Source: JAGGTJ01 sp964457545 (GTDB lineage Bacteria; Desulfobacterota; DSM-4660; Desulfatiglandales; Desulfatiglandaceae). From it: 64,000 bases of DNA. Position numbers and translations under genes: made by a program. Shown one piece after another: positions 39,669-48,472 of the stretch (position 1 is the first letter of the stretch; every line of letters starts with the position of its first letter). Below the pieces are notes generated by a model, which saw only the letters and a list, made by a program, of their open reading frames with translations, had not been told where the DNA came from and did no database searches. The stretch lies in the NCBI GenBank assembly GCA_964457545.1, contig CAYWEN010000016.1, forward strand, positions 248,001 to 312,000, in the 5' to 3' direction.

Positions 39669-41045
39669 ATGAAAGAAAAAAACAACCTGCCGGATCTTAA
39701 TGGCATAAAAATTCTGCTGCTGGATGATAATCCAGCAAGTAAAAACACTCTTGCCGTATCAATGCAGACTATGGGAGGAAGGGTTGCCATTGCAAATGGA
39801 CTTCAAGAAGCAAAATCCATGCTTGAATCCACTTCATTTGATGTCATGCTTGCCAACCTTAAACTTAAAGAAGGCACAGGTCTTGATCTTTTACCGGAAT
39901 TCCAGAAACACTATCCAAACAGTCTCTGTTATCTTATCACCGGTCACAATGCAATCACCAGTGCGATACTGGCCATACAGCAAGGAGTCAAAAACTATAT
40001 TCACAAATCGGTTGATCCGGTTGCCCTTGCCCGTCGTATGCAATGTGACCTTCCAGCCCGCACCTCGTTCTGCCTGGAAAATCGCCTAAATCCATATTTG
40101 CTTTTCCGGGATCCTATCATGAAAGAGGCTCTGGCAGATATTCCGAGATTCGCAGCCCTGGATGAACCTGTCCTGATCTATGGGGAAACAGGAACCGGAA
40201 AGGAGTTGGTAGCAATAGCCATACACAAGATCAGTCCCCGGGGCAATGGTCCATTTGTAGCTGTAAACTGCGGGGCAATTCCTGAATCAATGATAGAAAG
40301 CGAGCTGTTCGGCCATGAACGGGGAGCATTTACAGGGGCAAATTCATTGCATCGGGGCAGGTTTGAACAGGCATCAGGAGGCACACTGTTTCTCGATGAA
40401 ATAGGAGAAATGCCTCTTCAGGCCCAGATCAGATTATTGCGAGTACTGGAAGAACGGACCATTCAGCGTATTGGCGGAGAAGTTCCCATACCTATAGATA
40501 TCCGTATTGTAGCTGCTACCAATCGCAATCTCCACGAGCGTGTCAATGCCGGTCTGTTTCGCCAGGATCTTTTCTACCGACTGGATGTCCTGCAAATACA
40601 ACTGCCGTCACTAAAAAAACGCAGACAGGATATCATCTTGCTGGCCCATCATTTTTTACTTAGAACCATTGAAGAAATGGGACAAAATACGGAAGTTCCG
40701 TTTTTTACTCCTGAGGCTGAGGCAATGTTGCTTGACCATTCATGGCCTGGAAATATTCGGGAATTGCGCAATGCCATGACCCGCCTGGCAGTACGTCTTC
40801 CCAAAAACATCAAGGAAATATCACCTCAATTAATGAAAACAATCCTGCCAGACATTGATATAGATAAAGGGTGTTCAGATGATAACGGTGATTATATCTG
40901 CATACCAGCAAACGCTACCCTTGCCCAGGCAGAACAAATACTGATTGATGAGGCTCTCAAACGTGCAAACTTCAATCGAAAAAAGGCCGCCAGACAACTG
41001 GGAATTGGTGAACGCACCCTGCGAAGAAAACTTAACAACAAATAA
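39669..41045 (+). CDS. Sigma-54-dependent NtrC-type activator with degenerate receiver
   Basis: 458 aa. Residues about 13-120 are a receiver domain with acidic pocket Asp19-Asp20, Thr91 and Lys113, but the phospho-acceptor position is Asn63 (VMLANLKL) instead of Asp. The AAA+ domain is complete: GETGTGKE at 172-179, GAFTGA at 219-224 for sigma-54 contact, and GGTLFLDEIGEMP as Walker B. A Fis-type helix-turn-helix ends the protein (ARQLGIGERTLRRKL). No histidine kinase gene is adjacent. It follows the importer genes by 59 bp and precedes the stress block with a sigma-54-type promoter in between. Confidence 0.9.
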   Translation: MKEKNNLPDLNGIKILLLDDNPASKNTLAVSMQTMGGRVAIANGLQEAKSMLESTSFDVMLANLKLKEGTGLDLLPEFQKHYPNSLCYLITGHNAITSAILAIQQGVKNYIHKSVDPVALARRMQCDLPARTSFCLENRLNPYLLFRDPIMKEALADIPRFAALDEPVLIYGETGTGKELVAIAIHKISPRGNGPFVAVNCGAIPESMIESELFGHERGAFTGANSLHRGRFEQASGGTLFLDEIGEMPLQAQIRLLRVLEERTIQRIGGEVPIPIDIRIVAATNRNLHERVNAGLFRQDLFYRLDVLQIQLPSLKKRRQDIILLAHHFLLRTIEEMGQNTEVPFFTPEAEAMLLDHSWPGNIRELRNAMTRLAVRLPKNIKEISPQLMKTILPDIDIDKGCSDDNGDYICIPANATLAQAEQILIDEALKRANFNRKKAARQLGIGERTLRRKLNNK

Positions 41046-41169
41046 AAACGTATAAATCTCCCGTTTCTGGCCGCCCAAACAAGCAGATAACGGCCTAAAT
41101 GGCCGCACACGTTGCTGGCTGCGTCCAACATATCAAGCTATCTTCCTGATTTTACTATCCTTACATAAC

Positions 41170-41186
41170 CAGGCACACATCTTGCT
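41170..41186 (+). promoter_or_regulatory. Candidate sigma-54 promoter upstream of yfdX
   Basis: AGGCACACATCTTGCT has GG at 41172-41173 and GC at 41184-41185, exactly ten bases apart, with GGCAC and TTGCT matching the -24/-12 consensus. Transcription would start near 41197, about 105 bases before the yfdX ATG. It lies immediately downstream of the sigma-54 activator gene. Confidence 0.5.
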
Positions 41187-41302
41187 GTATCATTGTCACA
41201 CTTTCACAAATAATCATTTTTACCAATAATATTTCAGGCAGTTTCATATGCAAAAGAAATGAACTTTTTATAAAACCATAATAATCCTAAGGAGGTTACC
41301 AT

Positions 41303-42244
41303 ATGATTTACTACAAAAAAACGTACCGGACGACCATATTATGTTTGCTGGCAGCAGGAGGCCTGCTCTTTACCAACCCTGTTCTGGCTGTAAATAAAAC
41401 AAAAAACAGACCTGCTGACAATATTGAGAAAATAGCAAAAGGTGTCAAAAAAGACATCCGCAAGGAAGCAGTAAAAAAACAGGAAACAATTGTAAAGGAA
41501 GCAGTGGCAGCACTTCTTCAGACAAAAAAGGCTATTGAGGCGCTGAACAAAAAAAACAAGCAACAGGCCCTTGATGCCCTGGCAATGGTTACAGGAAAAC
41601 TGGACATTGTAATAGCCCGGAAGCCTGATCTTGCTAAAGCTCCAATAGATGTAAGGGTTGAAACATATGATCTGATAAGTTCAGTAGATACCATCAAGAA
41701 AACCATTAAAACAGCAAAGGAGCTACTTGACGACGGCAAAGTTCAAGAAGCACGGGAACTGTTAATGGGAATGGTTTCAGAGATAGATATTATTGTCACA
41801 TCCATTCCCTTGGCCACTTACTCTGCCGGCATCAAGGATGTGGCAAAACTGGTAGATCAGGAAAAATACAAGGAAGCCAAAGACAAGTTATACGATCTGC
41901 TTTCAACGTTGATAATAACGCGAAACATAATACCTCTTCCCATACTCAGGGCTGAAAGAATGCTCAAAAGGGCAGAGAAACTCGCTACAAAAAAGAACCG
42001 TACCAAAGAAGAAAACAAAAAGTTAAAACGTCTTCTTGCAGATACCAGGACACAGCTTGAAATTTCCGAAGCACTCGGTTACGGAAGCAAAAAGGAATAC
42101 AAGAAATTTTACAAACAGATCGACGAAATCGAGGAAAAAACTGCTAACGGAAAATTTGGCAAGGGCTTTATGGACAAGCTGAAGGCATCTTTAAAAACAT
42201 TCAAGGAAAAAATTTTCAACACAATAAAACCCGAGAACAGGTAA
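41303..42244 (+). CDS. yfdX: YfdX-family protein
   Basis: 313 aa. Good AAGGAGG seven bases before the ATG. The N-terminus is a signal peptide ending near NPVLA, so it is periplasmic. The YfdX domain shows as a Lys/Ala-rich helical repeat: VKEAVAALLQTKKAIEAL, ALDALAMVTGKLDIVIAR and KELLDDGKVQEARELL. YfdX in enteric bacteria is induced by the acid-response regulator EvgA; its function is poorly known. Here the C-terminus is extended by a highly charged helical tail. It lies ahead of hdeD, another acid-stress gene. Confidence 0.82.
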   Translation: MIYYKKTYRTTILCLLAAGGLLFTNPVLAVNKTKNRPADNIEKIAKGVKKDIRKEAVKKQETIVKEAVAALLQTKKAIEALNKKNKQQALDALAMVTGKLDIVIARKPDLAKAPIDVRVETYDLISSVDTIKKTIKTAKELLDDGKVQEARELLMGMVSEIDIIVTSIPLATYSAGIKDVAKLVDQEKYKEAKDKLYDLLSTLIITRNIIPLPILRAERMLKRAEKLATKKNRTKEENKKLKRLLADTRTQLEISEALGYGSKKEYKKFYKQIDEIEEKTANGKFGKGFMDKLKASLKTFKEKIFNTIKPENR

Positions 42245-42632
42245 GCAGAGACACAAGCAGGCATAATTGACAATACTGGAACAGATAGGGAAAGAATCTC
42301 CTGCCCTGTCTGTTTCAGACATGAAACATGACGATAAAGAGATCCAATCTCTTGCAAACTTTCATATGATGCCTTCTCAGACAGGTCCTATCTGCAAATG
42401 AGACACCCTGTTCAAAATCAAGGCATCCTGAACTTTTAAGCCCAAAAACGTGTTGGGATATTTCAAAGATTAAGGCAGGAGCATACTACCAATCCGGGCA
42501 AAACAATCCTTTACATACGGACGAACTTAACCCTGGCCAAAGGTTCTTGGGGATCTGAAAAATCATGCACTACCCAACAGATGCATTACAGATCAGTAAC
42601 CCTGCCAATTATCTGTTTCAGGAGAACAAATC
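42245..42632. other. Intergenic region between yfdX and hdeD
   Basis: Contains a hairpin at 42278-42316 just after yfdX (see its own entry). The remainder has no gene and no repeat copy. The hdeD ribosome binding site AGGAGA lies at its right end. Confidence 0.45.
42278..42316 (+). terminator. Hairpin downstream of yfdX
   Basis: GGAACAGATAGGG pairs with CCCTGTCTGTTTC with a single non-Watson-Crick position (T opposite G). There is no T run after it, so it may be an attenuating or stabilising hairpin rather than a classical terminator. Confidence 0.45.
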
Positions 42633-43241
42633 ATGAACAATATGAATAATGAAAAAACAATTACCGGTGTCATGGTAGATCTGGAAGAACTGCCCCATAA
42701 ATGGAAATGGCTCTTGGCCCTTGGCATTCTTATGTTGCTGACCGGCAGTATCGGTCTGTTCATGAGTGTTATTATGACACTGGCAACTGTGGTCTTCTTT
42801 GGAATTATCATCCTTGCCAATGGAACATGCTCACTTATCCAGACAATTGCTGACAAAGAAGAAAAATGGCATGGCCGCATTGTGCATGTACTACTGGCAA
42901 TACTCTATATAACATCCGGCGTATTAATACTCATCAATCCGGTTGCAGCCTCGCTCATTCTCACCCTGTTTCTATCAGGAACATTCCTTGCTATGGGTAT
43001 TATTCGTATAGTTTATGGATTTCGCCTGCGCAAACTTGGATGGAAATGGCTAATGCCAATATTTATAGGCCTTGCAGATATTATTTTTGCTGTTGTTATT
43101 GGTCTGAGCTGGCCGATTTCAGGTCTATGGGTAATAGGATTATTTGTCAGCATTGAACTTATCATGTATGGCTGGATGCTGACATTTACAGCCATTGCTG
43201 TCCGCAAGCTTGACCGCAACAAAACAGACCGTGGGCACTAA
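42633..43241 (+). CDS. hdeD: HdeD-family acid-resistance membrane protein
   Basis: 202 aa, with AGGAGA seven bases before the ATG. Six hydrophobic helices arranged in the DUF308 pattern: WLLALGILMLLTGSIGLFM, ATVVFFGIIILANGTCSL, LLAILYITSGVLILINPVAA, then FLSGTFLAMGIIRIVYGF, IFIGLADIIFAVVIGLSWP and a last WVIGLFVSIELIMYGW. It sits in the inner membrane; the E. coli member protects against acid at high cell density. It is grouped with yfdX and a DUF1931 gene. Confidence 0.88.
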   Translation: MNNMNNEKTITGVMVDLEELPHKWKWLLALGILMLLTGSIGLFMSVIMTLATVVFFGIIILANGTCSLIQTIADKEEKWHGRIVHVLLAILYITSGVLILINPVAASLILTLFLSGTFLAMGIIRIVYGFRLRKLGWKWLMPIFIGLADIIFAVVIGLSWPISGLWVIGLFVSIELIMYGWMLTFTAIAVRKLDRNKTDRGH

Positions 43242-43249
43242 TAAGTTGA

Positions 43250-43340
43250 CAATCAATAAATGAGATTTTTGCAAGGTCAAGCAAACCAAGCTATTACGTG
43301 AAGGCGTGCAAATATCCCGCAGATTGACACCAAGACATGA
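43250..43340 (+). repeat. Interspersed repeat, copy E (shortened)
   Basis: AATCAATAAATGAGATTTT at the left matches the family left end. CCCGCAGATTGACACC near 43316-43331 matches the right internal block. The extreme right end (CATTTATGGATG) is missing. It lies between hdeD and the DUF1931 gene. Confidence 0.6.
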
Positions 43341-43371
43341 AAACTATCTAAAAAAGGAGGATATTATCATT

Positions 43372-43818
43372 ATGGTGATGGGCATTAAACAGTTTCAGAA
43401 ACTGTTCCGTGAGGCAGCTAAACTTAACATAGACAAAAATGACATAAAACGGCTCAGTGATTTCGTGAGCAAACAGTTACATAATCTTCTTGTTCTTGGC
43501 CAGGTAACAGCCAGTATAAATGGACGGGATATCATAGATTATCAGGACATCCCAATTACGGCAGGATTGCAACAGGCAATTCGTGATTTCAAAGGATATA
43601 ATGAAGAATTATCTCTCTCTCCTATCCTGGAACAACAGGCAAAATTACCGCCACTCAAACTGGGAATCTCTGATATGCTGGAGAAAAAGATACCTGAACT
43701 TGTTGGAGGTATAACAGTCAGCCTGGCCAAAGTTTTTAAAGCTATCAAGCCGGAATTGAAAAATCCCGGCACAGAGGAATGGCAACAGGTAGAAGAAATA
43801 TATCACATCCTCCTGTAG
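43372..43818 (+). CDS. DUF1931 histone-fold-doublet protein
   Basis: About 148 aa from the ATG at 43372, which has AAGGAGG eleven bases upstream; an in-frame start at 43306 lies inside the repeat copy. The motif set (FQKLFREAAKLNIDKNDIKR, then LSDFVSKQLHNLL, GRDIIDYQDIPITAGLQQAI) is that of DUF1931 proteins, which form two histone folds in one chain and relate to archaeal/eukaryotic histones. Whether it binds DNA is not known for most members. Its place with yfdX and hdeD suggests a stress role. Confidence 0.82.
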   Translation: MVMGIKQFQKLFREAAKLNIDKNDIKRLSDFVSKQLHNLLVLGQVTASINGRDIIDYQDIPITAGLQQAIRDFKGYNEELSLSPILEQQAKLPPLKLGISDMLEKKIPELVGGITVSLAKVFKAIKPELKNPGTEEWQQVEEIYHILL

Positions 43819-43953
43819 CCTTATAATATTAACAGCCTGTTTTTCCGTAATCTCTGAGTGCTCCCCTGTGCCTGGCCTGACACATCAAGGCGCCCCTGGA
43901 TTGCGGAATGTGGCTATCTTATAAAACCAAAACAGTGCCTGGTATAATGCCAA

Positions 43954-44034
43954 CGGTAAAAGGATATTTCCCCTGTTCTGTTGCAGGAATATCTGCCCTT
44001 ACAGCAGATATTCTGCCGAAAGATCCTTTTACCG
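43954..44034. repeat. Nested inverted repeat (cruciform-like)
   Basis: Outer arms CGGTAAAAGGAT (43954-43965) and ATCCTTTTACCG (44023-44034) pair perfectly. Inside, GAATATCTGC (43987-43996) and GCAGATATTC (44004-44013) also pair perfectly. It lies between convergent genes and is followed by T-rich sequence on the plus strand, so it may also end transcription. Confidence 0.7.
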
Positions 44035-44079
44035 CCTTTTTATCGAGATTTTATACAACAAAATTCACTTTGTTAGTCA

Positions 44080-44424
44080 TCAGGAATAATCATGGGTACC
44101 CAATATCACTTTGATCCCCGTCTTTTTTTCCAGTATCTCAGCCATGTTTTTGGCATCTGTATACGGGCAGTCCGGCTTGGCATTTGCCATACAGCTACTC
44201 ATATATATCTTGTCCGGTTTTATTTCGGATAATTTGATAGCCATGCCTGTGTTAGAAGCAAGTGTCCGACCAGGACATTCACATTTAACAAAGGCTATAA
44301 CCTGGGAAGGCCCTTCAAAATGCCCATCTCCCATAGCTGCAGCCTTAAGACACCGCCATTCTCCAGGGCATCCATAGCCACTATCCATGTAAGAACCGCA
44401 TGCAACAATAACCACTTTTTCCAT
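44080..44424 (-). CDS. CGGC-domain protein
   Basis: 114 aa. Cys-rich small protein of the CGGC-domain family: VVIVACGSYMDSGYGCPGEW, FVKCECPGRT, and SSCMANAKPDCPY. The conserved cysteines suggest metal or redox function; family role is unknown. It follows the Mrp/NBP35 ATPase by 35 bp on the same strand, hinting at an iron-sulfur or metal-cluster context. Confidence 0.75.
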   Translation of the reverse strand: MEKVVIVACGSYMDSGYGCPGEWRCLKAAAMGDGHFEGPSQVIAFVKCECPGRTLASNTGMAIKLSEIKPDKIYMSSCMANAKPDCPYTDAKNMAEILEKKTGIKVILGTHDYS

Positions 44425-44459
44425 AACTATCTCTCCTTGAATTCATACAAAACACATAT

Positions 44460-45302
44460 TTATTTTTTTGCAGTATTTGAGATATAGTCAATAATCTTCT
44501 CAAATTCTTCTGTAAAGGCCAAAGGTTTATCCTTTATGTCTGCCAGCCTGCCTTCATCGCCAGCCAAAACAACTTCCGGTTCAATAGGCAATCTTCCCAA
44601 AAACGTCAACCCCTCCTTTTTGGCTACGGATTCACCCCCATGAGACTTAAACAGATCTATCTTTTTCCCACAGCCAGGGCATATCAAACCACTCATATTT
44701 TCTATGATACCCAATATATCCATCTTAACCTGACGGCAGAAATTAATGGATTTTCTTACATCAGCCAAAGATATTTCCTGAGGCGTAGTTACTATAATGG
44801 CCTTGGCATCAGGGATGGTCTGAGCCACAGTTAAAGGCTCATCCCCTGTTCCCGGAGGAGAATCCACTATGAGGAAGTCAAGCTCTGGCCACTCTATATC
44901 CGCAATAAATTGCCGTATAACACCTATCTTGATAGGCCCCCTCCATATGGTTGCCCTGTCCCTATCATCACCCATCAGAAATTCAATGGAAATAACACTG
45001 AGATTAGGGATACCTGCAACAGGAAATATCTTGCCAGGAGTACCTGCAGGCTGAATCTTACCCTTTATACCGAGAAGTCTTGGTATGCTGGGACCGTGAA
45101 GATCTACATCTATAAGGCCGGTCTTGTAGCCAGCTTTGGCCAAAGCAATGGCAAGGTAGGCAGCAACACTGCTTTTTCCAACACCTCCCTTGCCACTCAT
45201 AACAAGCAACTTGTTTTTTACCTTACCCAAACGTTTTTTTATTTCATTATCCTGCTCATCATATTTATCATTCTTGTTCATACTGCATCCACCACTTGTC
45301 AT
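44460..45302 (-). CDS. mrp: Mrp/NBP35-family Fe-S carrier P-loop ATPase
   Basis: About 280 aa from the ATG at 45302, which has AGGAGG ten bases upstream. Deviant Walker A VMSGKGGVGKSSVAAYLA, DVDLHGPSIPRLLG, VDSPPGTGDEPL, and the CPGC cluster-binding motif in MSGLICPGCGKK. An N-terminal Cys (GGCS) is also present. The family carries and transfers iron-sulfur clusters. It lies between uspA-like and CGGC genes in one minus-strand run. Confidence 0.9.
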   Translation of the reverse strand: MTSGGCSMNKNDKYDEQDNEIKKRLGKVKNKLLVMSGKGGVGKSSVAAYLAIALAKAGYKTGLIDVDLHGPSIPRLLGIKGKIQPAGTPGKIFPVAGIPNLSVISIEFLMGDDRDRATIWRGPIKIGVIRQFIADIEWPELDFLIVDSPPGTGDEPLTVAQTIPDAKAIIVTTPQEISLADVRKSINFCRQVKMDILGIIENMSGLICPGCGKKIDLFKSHGGESVAKKEGLTFLGRLPIEPEVVLAGDEGRLADIKDKPLAFTEEFEKIIDYISNTAKK

Positions 45303-45307
45303 AACAG

Positions 45308-45796
45308 TCAACCCTCCTGATTATCATAGTGTTTGTTTTTATCAAGATCTAATCTATACGGGTTTATACTCATAACCGGCACGCTTGATTCCTTTATCAC
45401 ATGCGCAGCCACACTTCCAAAAAGAATCCTGTCAAGGCCCTTTCTGCCATGTGTACCCATGATAACAATATCCATATTCTCGGTCTTTATATAGTTCAAT
45501 ATCTTTTCAGCCGGATCACCTATCAATACCTGCGTTTTACAGGCAGGATATCTTTTGAAATATTTTTTTACAAACTCATCCATACTCTTTTCTCCAGCCT
45601 TCAGGACCTCACCCTCAAACGATATAATTGATGTCTCGGTAACATCAAAAGATGTGAGAGGTAAAAGACTGCGAACAACAAATATCAGATGAATCTCAGA
45701 TTTGAACTTCTCCACCATTGTTACTACCCAAGGCACGATCATAGGAGAAACTTCCGAAAAATCAACTGGAAACAATATCTTTTTGAAACCTTTCAT
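45308..45796 (-). CDS. Universal stress protein UspA-like
   Basis: 162 aa from the ATG at 45796 with GGAGGAG upstream. UspA fold: ILFPVDFSEVSPMIVPWV at the start, then a central AEKILNYIKTENMDIVIMGT segment and a C-terminal GSVAAHVIKESSVPV. The G-2x-G-9x-G(S/T) ATP-binding pattern is present (GTHGRKGLDRILFGSVA). It ends five bases before the Mrp ATG, so the two are co-transcribed. Confidence 0.9.
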   Translation of the reverse strand: MKGFKKILFPVDFSEVSPMIVPWVVTMVEKFKSEIHLIFVVRSLLPLTSFDVTETSIISFEGEVLKAGEKSMDEFVKKYFKRYPACKTQVLIGDPAEKILNYIKTENMDIVIMGTHGRKGLDRILFGSVAAHVIKESSVPVMSINPYRLDLDKNKHYDNQEG

Positions 45797-45944
45797 AATC
45801 TCCTCCATTGTTCATGAAAATATTCAGGTTGAAACCTCTCAAATATTATCACAGAGACTCACATCGTATATATTCAAAAAGCGAGACATGTTTTAAAACA
45901 TAAAGGAAAAATGCTTCCAGTATGACATAACCTTTGATACTTTT

Positions 45945-46703
45945 TTACATGGGAGTCATTGTAGGCTCACCGTAGAGGCTGAATTTTAACCAGTCAAATG
46001 CAAACAGCATAAGCTCCACATCATCATACTTTAACCTGTCAATTTTTTTGCTGTCTTCAAAAAAGTGAGAAAAAAAACTGCTATGAAACACAAACTCCCT
46101 GAACCTGTCCAGATTATATGATGCCATAAAGAACATCTGTATTTTTTTTGTAACATCCACATCCGATCCAAGGTCTTTGTCTGAAGTAACAATTTCTATC
46201 CATTTGTTGTTCATCTCACTGTACTGCTTCAATCCCTCATGGTTGAGCCATTCATCCAGAGACCAGAGCCTGTTCTCCTTAAACCCCATACAATGGGGTT
46301 CTTTTACCATAAAAAACTTCTCCTGTATTCCCGCTTTCAGATTGGCCATAGTAGATGCCCTGGCCAAAGGATACAATCGGCATGCTCCCGGACGATCATC
46401 ATAAATAACACAACCATCAGGGCTGACAAAAGGACATCTTTTCTCCTTATCATCATTCATTTTAAGGATTACTACCGGAAATTTCATCCTGTCTTTTAAG
46501 ATTGTATCAGTATACCTTTCAAGAAATTCCTGGGAATGAAATCCGAGCCTGTTTTTGACACGAATCACATCGTATGGTGTTAAAACGAGCTGAAGTCTTG
46601 CACAACACTTAGTGAAACATGAAATACCCTTATAACAGTTGAACCTGAAAGAATTCCCCTCAAATGCCCTGAAGATATCATGCCTGTTATCTGTCATTAC
46701 CAT
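45945..46703 (-). CDS. YkgJ-family cysteine-cluster protein (paralog 2)
   Basis: 252 aa from the ATG at 46703 with AAGGGGATA upstream. Conserved Cys pattern: CYKGISCFTKCC near residue 23, CPFVSPDGCVIYDDRPGACR near residue 93, and a later HCMGF. The family is predicted to bind zinc or an iron-sulfur cluster. LVLTPYDVIRVKNRL and the DDRP motif are shared with the upstream paralog. Function unknown. Confidence 0.85.
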   Translation of the reverse strand: MVMTDNRHDIFRAFEGNSFRFNCYKGISCFTKCCARLQLVLTPYDVIRVKNRLGFHSQEFLERYTDTILKDRMKFPVVILKMNDDKEKRCPFVSPDGCVIYDDRPGACRLYPLARASTMANLKAGIQEKFFMVKEPHCMGFKENRLWSLDEWLNHEGLKQYSEMNNKWIEIVTSDKDLGSDVDVTKKIQMFFMASYNLDRFREFVFHSSFFSHFFEDSKKIDRLKYDDVELMLFAFDWLKFSLYGEPTMTPM

Positions 46704-46756
46704 TATCCCCTTTTTTAATGTCCCATCCTGAACACAGCATGCCCGGGCGTCAGGCA

Positions 46757-47518
46757 TCAACTATCTTGCAGGCTATCCTCCTCAGGAACAGCTTCAGGTC
46801 TTACCTGGAATGTCTTTTGTCCAAGTATGCCAAATTTGATCCAATCAAAAGAAAATTTCAAAAGATCCAAATCGTTTCTTTTAATCTTTTCTATGGTAGC
46901 AGAATCCACTTCAAATTTGGATAAAAAGGAACTGTTAAACACAAATTCCCTGAATTTATCCAGATTGTAAAGGGCCATGAATACCATCTTGTAAATCTTG
47001 GGATTATCAATATCAAGAGACTGGGCGCGAAGAGGATTTATCACTTCGGAAAAAAGTTCATTAACCTCCTCATATATCGGAATCCCCTGTTCAACCAACC
47101 AGTCAGATATACGCCAGGATACATCTTCAGACAGACCTTTACATCGAGATCTATCTGTAATGTAACGGAATGTTCCGTCGTCATTAATATCCAGCGGAAA
47201 CATACGACAGGGCCAGGGCCGATCATCATATATATGACATCCATCTTCTGAAACAAAGGGACACTTCTTGTCATCTTCATTCATTTTCAGCATGACTAAC
47301 GGAATCAATTTGTTCTTATTTGTAAAAATTAGTGTATATTTGTCCAGAAATTTGTCAGACGACATTTCTAAAGAATTCTTCAGTCTCATAACATCGTATG
47401 GTGTCAGAATAATAGTAACATCCTGGCAGCACTGAGTAAAACAAGTCACTCCAGGCATACAGTTAAACCTAAAAATATCCCCTATATCCATCCTTACCGG
47501 ATTTTCTGTCTTATCCAT
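46757..47518 (-). CDS. YkgJ-family cysteine-cluster protein (paralog 1)
   Basis: 253 aa. Same Cys layout as its neighbour: CMPGVTCFTQCCQD near residue 19, CPFVSEDGCHIYDDRPWPCR near residue 85, and CKGL. The pair arose by tandem duplication but has diverged over most of the length. CAAGGAT precedes the ATG at 47518. A 48-codon reading frame overlaps this start (47511-47657). Confidence 0.85.
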   Translation of the reverse strand: MDKTENPVRMDIGDIFRFNCMPGVTCFTQCCQDVTIILTPYDVMRLKNSLEMSSDKFLDKYTLIFTNKNKLIPLVMLKMNEDDKKCPFVSEDGCHIYDDRPWPCRMFPLDINDDGTFRYITDRSRCKGLSEDVSWRISDWLVEQGIPIYEEVNELFSEVINPLRAQSLDIDNPKIYKMVFMALYNLDKFREFVFNSSFLSKFEVDSATIEKIKRNDLDLLKFSFDWIKFGILGQKTFQVRPEAVPEEDSLQDS

Positions 47519-47657
47519 TTATAAAATCCTTGTGTCTGTTATTGTGAATAGAAACATCAAGCTCCTTACAACTGTCCAATTCTGCAACAGCCCCTAATAA
47601 TGACAGGGCATTAAAAATCCTTTGACTTTGATCTGTTAATAAGGTAAATGACATCAT
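47511..47657 (-). CDS. Possible 48-aa leader ORF overlapping ykgJ-like start
   Basis: Reads MMSFTLLTDQSQ, then IFNALSLLGAVAELDSCKEL, ending at a TAA inside the first codons of the YkgJ-like gene. The amphipathic, protein-like composition and the overlap suggest a translationally coupled small protein, but the ribosome binding site is poor and no homolog is known to me. Confidence 0.3.
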   Translation of the reverse strand: MMSFTLLTDQSQRIFNALSLLGAVAELDSCKELDVSIHNNRHKDFING

Positions 47658-48024
47658 ACATTATTAACTGGTTGAAATATAATCTAAAAACTACCTTCAG
47701 CACCCATTGGGACAATAATGGTCTGTTTACATTAAACCCTGTGTTCAAGACAATTCACAAACAATTCTGATTCCTCACTGTAACAGCTATCCATTTTTTT
47801 GTTTCATCAAATCTGGATTCAATCCAAGTATGTGAAAAGTAACAGGGGACAACAAATTACGTCAATGAAATTATGAGGGAAGGTTTTATGACACGAGTTT
47901 CAAAAGCACAACATTTTATTGTATGCCATGACCATAACACCTGCAAGGTGTTACAGTTTTTAAACAACCACCGGCAAATCAAGCCACCTCACGTGCATAT
48001 ATTATAAGATACAGGAGGATCATA
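47658..48024. other. Intergenic region upstream of ndk
   Basis: Divergent region between the YkgJ-like genes and ndk. No gene, repeat copy or clear promoter box was seen. The ndk ribosome binding site ACAGGAGGATC lies at the right end. Confidence 0.4.
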
Positions 48025-48453
48025 ATGAAAGAAAAAACTTTATCAATTATCAAGCCAGATGGTGTAGCAAGAAATTTGACAGGAACAGTTATCAGCAGAT
48101 TGGAAAAAGAGGAAATAAAAATCACAGCAATAAAAATGATCCACATGACCAAGAAACAGGCCAAGGGTTTTTACAAGGTGCATGAAGGAAAACCTTTCTT
48201 TGAAAGCGTTACTGATTTCATGTCCTCCGGCCCTTGTATAGTCATGGTGCTTGAAGGAGAAAACGTAATCAAGCGATACCGGGACATTATGGGAGCAACC
48301 AATTATAAAGAGGCCCTGCCTGGAACCATACGACATGACTTTGCAACAGACATTGAAAAAAACATAGTACATGGATCAGATTCAAAAGAAAACGCTGAAA
48401 CAGAAATAGGCTATTTTTTCAGCCAATTGGAAATCATGTCCCAAGACCACTGA
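48025..48453 (+). CDS. ndk: Nucleoside diphosphate kinase
   Basis: 142 aa, standard length. LSIIKPDGVARN at the N-terminus, the catalytic His116 in NIVHGSDS, and the GATNYKEALPGTIR loop. Transfers the terminal phosphate between nucleoside tri- and diphosphates in the cytoplasm. AGGAGG precedes the ATG. The gene is monocistronic; a nested inverted repeat follows it. Confidence 0.96.
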   Translation: MKEKTLSIIKPDGVARNLTGTVISRLEKEEIKITAIKMIHMTKKQAKGFYKVHEGKPFFESVTDFMSSGPCIVMVLEGENVIKRYRDIMGATNYKEALPGTIRHDFATDIEKNIVHGSDSKENAETEIGYFFSQLEIMSQDH

Positions 48454-48472
48454 TCATCCTGACAGCAAAAAC

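Noticed and set aside
45800..45960. Sigma-54-like string upstream of the UspA-like gene
   Set aside because: The GG is present but the base pair ten positions on is CC, not GC.
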